Position numbers and translations under genes: made by a program. The notes under the pieces were generated by a model. The model did no database searches. It had not been told where the DNA came from and saw nothing but the letters and a program-made list of their open reading frames with translations. Shown in pieces: positions 8,378-20,575 of a stretch of 64,000 nt of DNA (position 1 is its first letter; every line of letters begins with the position of its first letter). This stretch comes from Chloroflexota bacterium (GTDB taxonomy: Bacteria; Chloroflexota; Anaerolineae; JAAYEA01): the NCBI GenBank assembly GCA_019873665.1, contig JAIOAV010000003.1, positions 46,788-110,787 on the forward strand, written 5' to 3'.

Positions 8378-10234
8378 TCATGCGTAGCTAGCATACATCT
8401 CACGGTCTATCACGCAACGAAAGCCGTAACTATCACAGGCGAACCCCGGCGCGTCAAAGCTGCGCGCCGTGCAACGGGCATACTGCCCCGCATAGCGCCA
8501 GGAACCGCCGCGCAGCACCTTGAACTCTTGGCCAAAGCTATCACTCTGATAATTGCTTCCCTCGTAAGCGCGATACCAGTCAGCAGTCCACTCCCAGACA
8601 TTGCCCGCCAGATCGGCGATCCCGTAGGGACTATTGCCCTGAGGGACAAAGGCATCAACAGGGGTTGTACCGCCGCGATGCGCCTCGCGCGTGTTGCAGC
8701 GCCCCGGCACAAAGCGCATCCCCCAGGGCCAGAGGCGGCGATCGGTGCCCCGTGCGGCCTTTTCCCATTCCGCTTCCGTCGGCAGCCGCTTGCCAGCCCA
8801 GGCGGCGTACGCCCGCGCGTCATGCCAAGTGACATTCACCACCGGGTGATCCGCCTGTGTTGGCGGGAACTCGCCCCCCTCCCAATGCAATGGCGGCCGG
8901 TGACCTGTGGCGGCGACAAAACGGGCATACTCGGCATTGGTTACCGGATAGGTGTCCATCCAGTACGCTGGCAAATCCACCGCGTGCTCCGGTCGCTCAT
9001 CCTCCGGGCCATCGCTTGTGCCCATGGTGAACGATCCCGCCGGCACCAGATGCATCTCCTTGCCATCGCGCCCCACCACCACCTGCGGCAGCTCCGCCTG
9101 CGTCGCCTGCTGCAGGCCCTGCGCCAGCGCGCGCGTCATCACCAGCCGCCAATCCACCTGCCATGGCGTCGCCGGCACATAGATCACCGGCGTGCCCCAC
9201 TCCAGAGCGTCTTCGGCCTCACGCCCCAAATAGTAGCTGATCCGCACGCGCGCCCATGCCGTCGCCGCTTCCAGCGGGAAACGTTGCGCCAGCGCCTCGT
9301 AGAATCCCTCGGAAAAGGCGAGCGCCCCGCGATCCGAGATCGGGAACTGCATTCCCACCGCCATCGGCAGACCCACCTGCACAAGACGCGCCGCGACACT
9401 CAAGCGTGGACGCTCTCCGACGCCGGCCAAGTCGCAGGCATTGAGCACCACGAGGCGCAGCGACTTGATATTACACAACAGGTCGCGCAAGCTGGTGCCA
9501 GACAGAGCGCGGCTGCGCCCAGATGCGCCTTCCAGGAGGAAAGAATCCCATGTGCCGTGCCCAGCCATGTGCAAGACGTGTGGCGCAAACTCGAGCAATG
9601 TCTGTGGCAGCTCTTTTTCGATCTCGTCACCGATCAACTGACGGACGACCACGTCGTGGCGAGAGATCGCCTTCTGCAACTCCTCGGTGATCAGGCGGCG
9701 CTCTCCTGCGACATCCAGCATCGCCTGATCTGCCGGGCTGGCGGCCACGATCAACAAGCGCAGCGGGCGGTCCGCATCGGTTGGCCATGGCGTGGCCACC
9801 ACACCGCGCACGATGGGCGTCTGCAGGTCCAGCCCGATGAATTTGGTCCCGTCGTGCAGGTATTCCCATGGCAGCCTCGCCAGCTCGGGCTGAGAGAGCG
9901 TCAACACGAGGCGCAGGCGACCCTCCGCCTCTTCCAGCGATTGCCGGTAAAGGTCCTGCACCATCGGCGAGAATAGCGCCTCATAGAGCGTCTGGCCCCA
10001 CCGCTGAAAGGGCGACACCCCTTTCGCATCACGCCCTTCAGAGACCCCGGCATAATCACCTGCTCGCCAGGATGCGAGCTGGGACATGATCTCTTCCCAG
10101 GCAAAGGGGAGGCGCAGATAGCCCGCGCCGACGTGCGCGCGGCATGGCCCCCGCACCAAATAGGGATAGCCATCCCCCAACGGTGGCCCTGTCCGGATCT
10201 CGAAATCGCGATAGATCGGCTTGCGCTGCAACAT
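8378..10234 (-). CDS. CHAT caspase-like protease fused to a formylglycine-generating-enzyme-fold domain
   Basis: A 618-residue fusion. Residues about 100-355 form a CHAT (caspase HetF associated with TPRs) domain. The proposed catalytic pair is visible: His226 in HMAGHGTW and Cys267 in LNACDLAG, with the usual hydrophobic strands LRLLIVAAS and LRLVVLNAC. From about 392 to the end is an FGE/SUMF1 C-type-lectin-like fold: VPAGSFTMG, YPVTNAEYARFV, KRLPTEAEWEKAARG, NVWEWTADW, LRGGSW, YGFRCV. The two catalytic cysteines of true FGE are absent (Tyr and Ala at those sites), so it is probably a ligand- or target-binding module and not a sulfatase activator. No TPRs or transmembrane segments. Start: ATG 10234, with AGGAAGG 12 bases upstream; a TTG at 10246 lies too close to that site. 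Cotranscribed with MazG-like and deoC genes; role unknown. Confidence 0.92.
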   Translation of the reverse strand: MLQRKPIYRDFEIRTGPPLGDGYPYLVRGPCRAHVGAGYLRLPFAWEEIMSQLASWRAGDYAGVSEGRDAKGVSPFQRWGQTLYEALFSPMVQDLYRQSLEEAEGRLRLVLTLSQPELARLPWEYLHDGTKFIGLDLQTPIVRGVVATPWPTDADRPLRLLIVAASPADQAMLDVAGERRLITEELQKAISRHDVVVRQLIGDEIEKELPQTLLEFAPHVLHMAGHGTWDSFLLEGASGRSRALSGTSLRDLLCNIKSLRLVVLNACDLAGVGERPRLSVAARLVQVGLPMAVGMQFPISDRGALAFSEGFYEALAQRFPLEAATAWARVRISYYLGREAEDALEWGTPVIYVPATPWQVDWRLVMTRALAQGLQQATQAELPQVVVGRDGKEMHLVPAGSFTMGTSDGPEDERPEHAVDLPAYWMDTYPVTNAEYARFVAATGHRPPLHWEGGEFPPTQADHPVVNVTWHDARAYAAWAGKRLPTEAEWEKAARGTDRRLWPWGMRFVPGRCNTREAHRGGTTPVDAFVPQGNSPYGIADLAGNVWEWTADWYRAYEGSNYQSDSFGQEFKVLRGGSWRYAGQYARCTARSFDAPGFACDSYGFRCVIDREMYASYA

Positions 10235-10267
10235 GCGAGGTGGCAACCTTCCTGCTGTTCCGACGGG

Positions 10268-10975
10268 TCAGGTGGACGGGAGCTCTGCCGCTCGCGCCTC
10301 CTCGATGATCTTGCCGCCGGAGCTTGTGCCGAGTCTCGTGGCGCCAGCGGCGATCATGGCCTGCGCCTGCGCGAGCGTGCGGATACCGCCCGCCGCCTTG
10401 ACACCCATATCCGACCCCACCGTCCGACGCATCAGCGCCACATCTTCCACTGTCGCGCCACTCGGCCCAAAACCGGTGGATGTCTTGACGAAATCGGCGC
10501 CCGCCTCCTTCGCCAGCCGACACGCGCGCACCTTCTCCTCATCGGTCAGCAGCGCCGCCTCGATGATCACCTTACAGATCGCGCCGCTGCGGTGCGCCGC
10601 CTTGACAACGGCCATGATATCCTGGCGGACCAGCGAATCGTTGCCCGCCTTGAGCGCGCCGATGCTGATTACCATGTCAACCTCGGTGGCACCATCGAGG
10701 ATCGCCTGTTCCGCCTCGTATGCTTTGACCTGCGGCAGCGTCGCGCCCAACGGAAAGCCCGCTACCGTGGCCACAGCGACCCCGCTGCCGCGCAGCAGCG
10801 TCGCTGCCTGTCGCACATTGCACGGGTTCACGCACACCGCCGCAAAGCCGTAACGCACGGCCTCCGCGCAGAGTTGCGTGATCTGCTCCAGCGTTGCCTC
10901 CGGCCTGAGGATCGTGTGATCAATGTACTTGGCCAGTGCCGCCGCCGTCGGTTGGGCAAATGTCTGCTCCGTCAT
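10268..10975 (-). CDS. deoC: Deoxyribose-phosphate aldolase
   Basis: A 235-residue class I aldolase splitting 2-deoxyribose 5-phosphate into glyceraldehyde 3-phosphate and acetaldehyde in deoxynucleoside salvage. The family signatures are clear: [12 protein letters not shown] at the start, [32 protein letters not shown] with the Schiff-base partner lysine, [11 protein letters not shown] with the catalytic lysine, and VKAAGGIRT. The ATG at 10975 has AAGGAGG seven bases before it. It begins 19 bp after a MazG-like pyrophosphohydrolase, and cytidine deaminase lies just upstream of the operon, a natural salvage grouping. Confidence 0.97.
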   Translation of the reverse strand: MTEQTFAQPTAAALAKYIDHTILRPEATLEQITQLCAEAVRYGFAAVCVNPCNVRQAATLLRGSGVAVATVAGFPLGATLPQVKAYEAEQAILDGATEVDMVISIGALKAGNDSLVRQDIMAVVKAAHRSGAICKVIIEAALLTDEEKVRACRLAKEAGADFVKTSTGFGPSGATVEDVALMRRTVGSDMGVKAAGGIRTLAQAQAMIAAGATRLGTSSGGKIIEEARAAELPST

Positions 10976-10994
10976 GTCGTGCCCTCCTTGCATT

Positions 10995-11306
10995 TCAGCC
11001 GCCTCGCACCGTTCCATACTTGGTTGGGCGCTGCCAGTTCTTGGCCATCTTGGCCTCGAAAATCGCCTCGGCATCCAACCCTAACGTGGAAAGGAGGTGC
11101 AGGATGCGGATAATGGCATCTATCAGCTCTTCGCCGACCTCCTCCAAAGCCTCACCCTTCTTGTAGGCATCGGTGGCCTCCGAGACTTCGCTGTGAATGA
11201 GAGCCAGCATCTCCCAGATGCGCGCCGGGTCCGACGAAAAGCCCTTGGCGTCTGTCAACTCGCGAACCTCTGCCATCTTGACATTCAACCCTTTGAGCTC
11301 CGGCAT
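10995..11306 (-). CDS. MazG-like nucleotide pyrophosphohydrolase
   Basis: A 103-residue all-alpha NTP pyrophosphohydrolase of the MazG/dUTPase-like superfamily. The metal-binding pattern is visible as [12 protein letters not shown] followed by [15 protein letters not shown] (an ExxE pair, then an EExxD). Single-domain members hydrolyse NTPs or non-canonical dNTPs to the monophosphate and pyrophosphate. The ATG at 11306 has GGAGG 15 bases upstream and a nearer AGGAG abutting it, so the exact start is a little unsure. First gene of the operon running through deoC, CHAT-FGE and the class II aldolase, with a clean promoter 35 bp upstream. Confidence 0.88.
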   Translation of the reverse strand: MPELKGLNVKMAEVRELTDAKGFSSDPARIWEMLALIHSEVSEATDAYKKGEALEEVGEELIDAIIRILHLLSTLGLDAEAIFEAKMAKNWQRPTKYGTVRGG

Positions 11307-11342
11307 CTCCTGTATTGCGCACCTCCTCCATCCATCTTTTGC

Positions 11343-11371
11343 ATTATAGCATGCCCCTGGCGCGGGGACAA
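11343..11371 (-). promoter_or_regulatory. Promoter of the MazG-deoC-CHAT/FGE-aldolase operon
   Basis: Minus strand TTGTCC (11366-11371) - 17 bp - TATAAT (11343-11348), with TGC right before the -10 box. It lies between the cdd terminator and the MazG-like start. Confidence 0.75.
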
Positions 11372-11404
11372 ATCTCCGCGCGATAGCCGCGCGCCGAAGC
11401 GCAC

Positions 11405-11438
11405 AAAAAAGACCGCGTCGTGAATGACGCGGTCTTTT
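11405..11438 (-). terminator. Intrinsic terminator after cdd
   Basis: AAAAGACCGCGTC-loop-GACGCGGTCTTTT is a 13 bp perfect stem with A/T flanks on both sides, 10 bp past the cdd stop. It separates glmU-cdd from the deoC operon. Confidence 0.85.
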
Positions 11439-11448
11439 CTCGCCAAAG

Positions 11449-11853
11449 CTAGTGCGGCAGGTCATCCGGGACGAAAGCGTCCGGCAGCAATTCCGCCAGC
11501 GTATGCTCCCGGCAGTGGCCCGCCGCGTCAGCGATGAACACACGCAGGTTAGCGCTGAACTCGCGCAGCGCCTGACGGCAGGCGCCGCATGGCGACACGC
11601 CGGCATCCGTCACCACGGCCAAGGCGACGAACTCGCGTTCGCCGGCGGCCACCGCCGAAAAGAGGGCTACCCGCTCCGCGCATATCGTAACGCTATAGGA
11701 GGCGTTTTCCACATTGGCGCCAGTGTATATCCGACCTGACTTGGTCAGGAGCGCCGCGCCCACGAGGAAGTGCGAGTAGGGAGCGTAGGCTCGTTCTCGC
11801 GCCGTTGCCGCCTGCGCGACAAGCTCGTGCACATTCAGTTCAATTTCCATCAT
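11449..11853 (-). CDS. cdd: Cytidine deaminase
   Basis: A 134-residue homotetrameric-type cytidine deaminase, converting cytidine and deoxycytidine to uridines in pyrimidine salvage. Zinc ligands and the catalytic glutamate are in TICAERVALF (Cys-Ala-Glu) and SPCGACRQ (Cys-x-x-Cys); the substrate loop GANVENASY is present. Length is typical. It starts 24 bp after glmU and ends at a strong terminator, so it is read with glmU. A second ATG three bases later is an equally possible start. Confidence 0.95.
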   Translation of the reverse strand: MMEIELNVHELVAQAATARERAYAPYSHFLVGAALLTKSGRIYTGANVENASYSVTICAERVALFSAVAAGEREFVALAVVTDAGVSPCGACRQALREFSANLRVFIADAAGHCREHTLAELLPDAFVPDDLPH

Positions 11854-11877
11854 GCACAGTCCCGCGCCACCGAGCGC

Positions 11878-13215
11878 CTATTCCTTTACCCGCGCCGGCA
11901 CGCCATAAGCCAGTGCCCCCGCCGGGATGTCGTGCGTTACCACCGAGCCAGCGCCGATCCGCGCTCCCGCGCCAATCCGCACCGGCGCGACCAGCATTGT
12001 GCCGCTGCCGACAAATGCTCCCGCCTCGATGATCGTGCGATGCTTCTGCTTGCCGTCAAAGTTGCACGTTACGATGCCCGCACCTAGGTTCACATTCTCG
12101 CCCACCGTGGCATCGCCCACGTAGGAAAAGTGACTGATCACCGTGCCGGGCCCGATCTGCGAGTTCTTGACCTCGCCAAAGTTGCCCATGTACGTCCCCT
12201 GGCCCAGACGCGCCTGGCTGCGCACATGGCTATAAGGCCCGATGCGCACGCCATCTTCCAGAATCGCGTCTTCCACGACCGACGCGTTGATATGGCAGTT
12301 GCACCCCACCTCAGCATCGCGCACCAGCGCATTGGGCCCGATGATACAATCCTCCCCGATGATCGTGTTTCCCTGCAGGTGGCAATTGGGGTAGATCACG
12401 GTATCCTGGCCGATCCGGACGGTGGCGTCGACATAGGTAGTTGCAGGATCCTTGAGAGTGACGCCGGAGCGCATCAGCGCCACGCGGATACGATCGCGGA
12501 GCACATTCTCGGCCCAGGCCAGCTGGGTGCGATCGTTGATGCCGATGACCTCGCGCACATCATCTAGGACGATTGCCTCCACGCGGTACCCCTCGCGCGT
12601 CGCCATCTCCACCATGTCAGTGAGATAGTACTCGCCCTTACGACTCAACGAGATCTGGGGAAGGCGCGGCCAGAGCCAATCGGCGCGAAAACAGTAGATG
12701 CCGCAATTGAGCTCCTTGATCTTCTTCTGCTCCGGCGTGCAATCCACCTCTTCCACAACGCGCTGCACCTGGCCGGACTCGTCGCGCAACACACGCCCGA
12801 ATGCCATCGAATCGTCCGAAATCGCCGTCAGCATCGTGATAGCGGCATCATTAGCCTGATGCGTCGCCACAAGCCGCTGCAATGTCTCGCGCGTGAGCAA
12901 GGGCATATCACCATAGAGGGAGAGGATCGCCTCTGCTCGTCCCTCCAGCGCCGCACGCGCCTGCAGCAAGGCATGTCCCGTGCCGAGCTGTTGCGCCTGC
13001 GTCACGTACTCGACTTCATCGCCCAGTGTCTGCCGGACAAGGTCAGCGCCATGCCCCACGACTAGCACGGGCTTGGTGTCGGTGACGGCGCGAGCGTTGT
13101 TTATAACATGGCGGATGATCGGCAGCCCCGCCACAGGGTGTAGCACCTTGGGAAGCTTGGATTTCATGCGGGTGCCCTGGCCAGCGGCGAGGATGGCTAC
13201 AGCCAGACGTTGCAT
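11878..13215 (-). CDS. glmU: Bifunctional GlmU: GlcNAc-1-P uridyltransferase and GlcN-1-P acetyltransferase
   Basis: A 445-residue enzyme making UDP-GlcNAc for peptidoglycan. The N-terminal nucleotidyltransferase (1 to about 225) starts AVAILAAGQGTRMKSKLPKV with the G-x-G-T-R-M loop. It contains QQLGTGHA, LYGDMPLL and ELNCGIYCF. The C-terminal left-handed beta helix (about 250-445) shows repeated hexapeptides such as IGQDTV, IGEDCI, VGENVNLGAG and the acetyl-CoA region NFDGKQKHRT. AGGAGG lies four bases before the second of two adjacent ATGs, so 13215 is chosen. tRNA-Gln lies 27 bp upstream and is probably cotranscribed. Confidence 0.96.
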   Translation of the reverse strand: MQRLAVAILAAGQGTRMKSKLPKVLHPVAGLPIIRHVINNARAVTDTKPVLVVGHGADLVRQTLGDEVEYVTQAQQLGTGHALLQARAALEGRAEAILSLYGDMPLLTRETLQRLVATHQANDAAITMLTAISDDSMAFGRVLRDESGQVQRVVEEVDCTPEQKKIKELNCGIYCFRADWLWPRLPQISLSRKGEYYLTDMVEMATREGYRVEAIVLDDVREVIGINDRTQLAWAENVLRDRIRVALMRSGVTLKDPATTYVDATVRIGQDTVIYPNCHLQGNTIIGEDCIIGPNALVRDAEVGCNCHINASVVEDAILEDGVRIGPYSHVRSQARLGQGTYMGNFGEVKNSQIGPGTVISHFSYVGDATVGENVNLGAGIVTCNFDGKQKHRTIIEAGAFVGSGTMLVAPVRIGAGARIGAGSVVTHDIPAGALAYGVPARVKE

Positions 13216-13242
13216 CATGCCTCCTGTGGCACAAGAGAAAGG

Positions 13243-13314
13243 CTGGGGCGGGAGGATTCGAACCTCCGAATGCGGGATCCAAATTCCCGAGCCTTACCGC
13301 TTGGCGACGCCCCA
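13243..13314 (-). tRNA. tRNA-Gln(TTG)
   Basis: Minus strand cloverleaf: acceptor TGGGGCG/CGCCCCA, anticodon stem CGGGA/TCCCG with loop ATTTGGA (anticodon TTG), T stem GGAGG/CCTCC with TTCGAAT. The 3' CCA is not encoded. It has its own promoter and lies between 5S rRNA and glmU. Confidence 0.95.
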
Positions 13315-13327
13315 ACGCCGTGTAGCC

Positions 13328-13356
13328 ATTTTAGCACAGAACGGGGGTGTAAGCAA
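13328..13356 (-). promoter_or_regulatory. Promoter of tRNA-Gln and glmU
   Basis: Minus strand TTGCTT (13351-13356) - 17 bp - TAAAAT (13328-13333), preceded by TGC. The predicted start is only a few bases before the tRNA. Confidence 0.65.
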
Positions 13357-13418
13357 GCCAAGAGGCCCCTGCAACAGGCCTGGCCGACCGCGGGCTTGCG
13401 AGGGATAACAAAAGGTTC

Positions 13419-13536
13419 TCTTGGCAACGACCTACGTTCCCGCTCCGGTTCCAGAGAAGTATCATCGGCGCTGGAGGGCTTAACTGCCAGGTTCGGGATG
13501 GAGCTGGGTGTTTCCCCTCCGCTCAAGTCACCAAAA
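13419..13536 (-). rRNA. rrf: 5S ribosomal RNA
   Basis: About 118 nt on the minus strand. It contains the conserved blocks GGGGAAACACCCAGC, TCCATCCCGAACCTGG and GTTAAGCCCTCCAGCGCCGA. The terminal helix (TTTTGGTGAC with GTTGCCAAGA) is extended outward by GGTTCT/AGAACC, followed by TTTTGTT, which may double as the operon terminator. Ends are approximate to a few bases. Confidence 0.95.
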
Positions 13537-13557
13537 GAACCTTTATGTTCTTTTCAT

Positions 13558-13617
13558 GGACTAGTACTCTAAGAACTGAACAGAACGCAGCACTCAACTT
13601 ACGCTCGTATTACGTTA
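13558..13617 (-). other. 3' arm of the 23S rRNA processing stem
   Basis: Complementary to 16635-16693 over almost its whole length; for example CTGAACAGAATGC pairs with GCGTTCTGTTCAG, and both outer ends carry the self-complementary ACTAGT core. This is the long duplex normally cut by RNase III to release pre-23S. Confidence 0.85.
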
Positions 13618-16634
<3,017 letters not shown>

Positions 16635-16693
16635 GCGTAATACGACGCAAATTGAAGTTTTCGCATTCTGTTCAGTTGTTAAAGTACTAGTCC
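16635..16693 (-). other. 5' arm of the 23S rRNA processing stem
   Basis: Pairs with 13558-13617 to close a duplex of roughly 50 bp around the 23S rRNA. Confidence 0.85.
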
Positions 16694-16768
16694 CTAGCGA
16701 TTGGCCGCTAGCGGCTGTGCTCCCTCACGTGAAGCACACTCGCTAGAGGCGAATCCCCTCCGGGCACC

Positions 16769-16800
16769 AAAAACGGCCTGCTCGTTATATCTCAGGCCGT
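16769..16800 (-). terminator. Terminator-like hairpin inside the rRNA spacer
   Basis: Minus strand ACGGCCTG-12 nt-CAGGCCGT followed by TTTT, between tRNA-Ala and 23S. In an rRNA operon this would be read through only with antitermination, or it could attenuate transcripts from the spacer promoter at 16899-16926. Confidence 0.6.
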
Positions 16801-16898
16801 CCAGAAGATCGCCCATGGATATAACCCAACCGACGCTATTCCGTTGTGTATGCCCCCGTCAGATCCACCATCCAGAACCTTTCGCGCCCGGGAGACTC

Positions 16899-16926
16899 AT
16901 TATATCTACACTCGGCCTTTGGTCAA
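16899..16926 (-). promoter_or_regulatory. Internal rRNA-operon promoter between tRNA-Ala and 23S
   Basis: Minus strand TTGACC (16921-16926) - 16 bp - TATAAT (16899-16904), with the same spacing as several upstream rRNA promoters. It would drive 23S-5S alone. Confidence 0.65.
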
Positions 16927-16940
16927 GTGCCGCCCCCTGA

Positions 16941-17013
16941 TGGAGATGAGGGGACTCGAACCCCTGACCTCCTCCGTGCAAGGGAGGCGCTCCCCCAGCT
17001 GAGCTACATCCCC
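16941..17013 (-). tRNA. tRNA-Ala(TGC)
   Basis: Acceptor GGGGATG/CATCTCC contains the G3-U70 pair that identifies tRNA-Ala. Anticodon stem CCTCC/GGAGG encloses CTTGCAC (anticodon TGC). T arm AGGGG-TTCGAGT-CCCCT. CCA is not encoded. Confidence 0.96.
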
Positions 17014-17021
17014 TTACCCAA

Positions 17022-17095
17022 TGGGCCTTTCTGGACTTGAACCAGAGACCTTTCCCTTATCAGAGGAATGCTCTAGCCGACTGAGCTAAAGGCCC
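17022..17095 (-). tRNA. tRNA-Ile(GAT)
   Basis: Acceptor GGGCCTT/AAGGCCC; anticodon loop CTGATAA (GAT); T arm TCTGG-TTCAAGT-CCAGA. Classic Ile-Ala pair of the 16S-23S spacer. CCA is not encoded. Confidence 0.96.
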
Positions 17096-17100
17096 GTGCC

Positions 17101-17146
17101 CTGAAAGACCTTAACCGCCGAAAAGTGATAGGAAAAGCAGCGCCGG
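17101..17146 (-). other. 3' arm of the 16S rRNA processing stem
   Basis: Matches the leader at 18857-18897 as an inverted repeat: TCCTATCACTTTTCGG here against CCGAAAAGTGATAGGA in the leader, with flanking pairs on both sides. It ends six bases before tRNA-Ile. Confidence 0.85.
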
Positions 17147-17238
17147 AGGATCGCTGATATCGCCTCAGCAAGCTGAGGCATCAGCGCCTTTACCTGAGGA
17201 TCTGCCTGTGCTCTCATCGAGCCAGGACATCTCCCTAG

Positions 17239-18803
<1,565 letters not shown>

Positions 18804-18856
18804 AAGAGTTTTCTACCATAGTTGGACTATGGATCGTGTCACTTGAACTCCGGGTT

Positions 18857-18897
18857 CCGCTGCGCATTTCCTATCACTTTTCGGTTGTTAAGGTTCT
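18857..18897 (-). other. 5' arm of the 16S rRNA processing stem (rRNA leader)
   Basis: Pairs with 17101-17146 to close the precursor duplex around 16S rRNA. Confidence 0.85.
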
Positions 18898-18914
18898 CCC
18901 AAGAGGTGCCACCT

Positions 18915-18942
18915 ATTATACCACTTTCTGGGTTCTTGTCAA
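18915..18942 (-). promoter_or_regulatory. rRNA promoter P1 (nearest 16S)
   Basis: TTGACA (18937-18942) - 16 bp - TATAAT (18915-18920), both consensus. The -35 sits in the shared GCGATTTGACA block. About 110 bp before mature 16S. Confidence 0.85.
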
Positions 18943-19071
18943 ATCGCCTTGCGGAGAAAGACGTCGGCCGTTACAACCGGCCAACCCACGAGGAAGATCC
19001 AACCGCCTTCGGCGCTCTCACTTCCGGCACTCTAGGTGCTCAGCCCCATGAACTAGGCTATTCGCAGACTA

Positions 19072-19100
19072 ATTATAGCACAACGCACAGCTTTTGTCAA
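19072..19100 (-). promoter_or_regulatory. rRNA promoter P2
   Basis: TTGACA (19095-19100) - 17 bp - TATAAT (19072-19077). This copy has CC, not GCGAT, before the -35. Confidence 0.8.
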
Positions 19101-19151
19101 GGTTTTCAAGGGATTTCTTTGCGATTTCCCTCACCATCGTGGCGACAGAGC

Positions 19152-19179
19152 ATTATACTCCTTTTCTCCCCATTGTCAA
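19152..19179 (-). promoter_or_regulatory. rRNA promoter P3
   Basis: TTGACA (19174-19179) - 16 bp - TATAAT (19152-19157), within the GCGATTTGACA block. Confidence 0.85.
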
Positions 19180-19348
19180 ATCGCCTTTCGGCGATTCGAC
19201 CGCCGCCACACTGCTCCCAGGGCGATGCTCGCCGCGAATCTGGCCCAGTACGGCCCGCGCCCGATGCCCCAGGCTGTCCAGCCGGCACATGGCCAAGCCT
19301 GACGCCACTTCACCTGGTCGCGCTATCCGCCGCTCGCATTGCTGCGGG

Positions 19349-19376
19349 ATTATACACATTTTTATTCCTTTGTCAA
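19349..19376 (-). promoter_or_regulatory. rRNA promoter P4
   Basis: TTGACA (19371-19376) - 16 bp - TATAAT (19349-19354), within GCGATTTGACA. Confidence 0.85.
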
Positions 19377-19434
19377 ATCGCTCCCGCGAGGCCGTTACTC
19401 CACGGCTGCCCTGACCCTGGCACAACGAGCAGCA

Positions 19435-19463
19435 ATCATACTACCGTTTGCTCGTCATGTCAA
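19435..19463 (-). promoter_or_regulatory. rRNA promoter P5
   Basis: TTGACA (19458-19463) - 17 bp - TATGAT (19435-19440), within GCGATTTGACA. Confidence 0.75.
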
Positions 19464-19570
19464 ATCGCCCGCTTGGCGCGCGCCCACTCATAGGGCGTCG
19501 TCCTCTGCCAGGCCACCACAGACCCAAGGACCGTGAGACCTAGTGCAGCGCCGCGAGACAACGGGGACAG

Positions 19571-19598
19571 ATTATATCCATTATCCTGGCCATGTCAA
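19571..19598 (-). promoter_or_regulatory. rRNA promoter P6 (farthest upstream)
   Basis: TTGACA (19593-19598) - 16 bp - TATAAT (19571-19576), within GCGATTTGACA, 30 bp past the recR stop. The whole 18804-19628 interval, about 825 bp, holds no gene; it is leader plus this promoter battery. Confidence 0.85.
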
Positions 19599-19628
19599 AT
19601 CGCCCTGACAGATGTGCAGAGATCCTTG

Positions 19629-20231
19629 CTAGCGCATCTCACGACGCCCCTCTAGTGCCTGCGTCAGCGTCACCGCGTCAGCGTATTCCAGGTCGCCACC
19701 CACTGGCAGGCCACGTGCCAGGCGCGTGACGCGAATACCCAGCGGCGCGATCTGACGCGCCAGGTACATGGCGGTAGCTTCGCCCTCCAGATTCGGGTTC
19801 GTCGCCACCAGCACCTCCGTCACCTCGCCTCCCTGCAGGCGCTCCATCAGCTCGCGCACGCGCAGCTCCGATGGGCCTATCCCGTCCATGGGCGAGATGG
19901 CGCCATGCAGCACATGATAGAGGCCGCGATACTCGCCCGTACGCTCGATGGCCAGGACATCCAGCGGCTCTTCCACGACGCAGATCTGTGTCCGGTCGCG
20001 CCCCTCATCCCGACAGATGCCACAGGGGCTTTCATCGGTGATGTTAAAGCACACCGGGCAAAGCACGATCCGCTCCTTGAGCTGTTGAATCGCCTCGGAC
20101 AGAGCCAAGGACTGCTCCTTTGGCGAACGCAAAAGGTAGAAAGCGAGCCGAGAAGCGGTCTTGGGGCCGATTCCCGGCAATCGGCTCAGTTCATCAATCA
20201 AACGGGAAACTGGTTCGGGGAGAGCGCGCAT
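19629..20231 (-). CDS. recR: Recombination protein RecR
   Basis: A 200-residue RecR, partner of RecO in loading RecA at gaps. It has the N-terminal helix-hairpin-helix ([20 protein letters not shown]) and a zinc finger [16 protein letters not shown] with four cysteines. The Toprim domain follows ([14 protein letters not shown], then [19 protein letters not shown]), ending in [17 protein letters not shown]. The start codon directly abuts the ebfC stop (TAGATG), so translation is likely coupled. Standard dnaX-ebfC-recR order. Confidence 0.97.
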   Translation of the reverse strand: MRALPEPVSRLIDELSRLPGIGPKTASRLAFYLLRSPKEQSLALSEAIQQLKERIVLCPVCFNITDESPCGICRDEGRDRTQICVVEEPLDVLAIERTGEYRGLYHVLHGAISPMDGIGPSELRVRELMERLQGGEVTEVLVATNPNLEGEATAMYLARQIAPLGIRVTRLARGLPVGGDLEYADAVTLTQALEGRREMR

Positions 20232-20570
20232 CTACATCAATCCCGGGATATTCATACCCCCACCCAAAGGCCCCAGCTTGCTGGCCACCAGATCCTCCAC
20301 TTTTTTCGCCGCATCGCTGAACGCTGCCACGATCAGGTCCTGGAGCATGCCCACATCCTCTGGATCTACTACCTCGGGTGAGATCGTTACCGACTGAAGC
20401 TGGCGGTGGCCGTTCATGACCACCGACACCGCCCCACCGCCTGCGGTGCCGGTAACTGTCTCGTTGGCCAACGCCGCCTGCGCCTCCATGACTTGAGCCT
20501 GCAGGCGCTCAAGCTGCTTGAGCATCGGGTTCATCTGCTGCCCGCCAAAAACTCTTCCTTTGCCCGCCAT
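20232..20570 (-). CDS. ebfC: YbaB/EbfC-family nucleoid-associated protein
   Basis: 112 residues with the family core: a long N-terminal helix rich in Gln and Met (MLKQLERLQAQVMEAQAAL), then a beta section VSVVMNGHRQLQSVTISPEVVDPED, and a C-terminal helix AAFSDAAKKVEDL. It binds DNA as a dimer. It lies between dnaX and recR, as in most bacteria. GGAGGG nine bases before the ATG supports the start. Confidence 0.94.
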   Translation of the reverse strand: MAGKGRVFGGQQMNPMLKQLERLQAQVMEAQAALANETVTGTAGGGAVSVVMNGHRQLQSVTISPEVVDPEDVGMLQDLIVAAFSDAAKKVEDLVASKLGPLGGGMNIPGLM

Positions 20571-20575
20571 ATCTC

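Noticed and set aside
8378..10234. Annotation of the C-terminal domain as an active formylglycine-generating enzyme.
   Set aside because: Both catalytic cysteines are replaced and there is no sulfatase gene nearby.
18804..19628. Repeated GCGATTTGACA blocks considered as a CRISPR array, attachment site or transposon ends.
   Set aside because: Spacing is irregular (about 80-200 bp), each copy coincides with a -35 box and has a matching -10, and no cas or recombinase gene is present.
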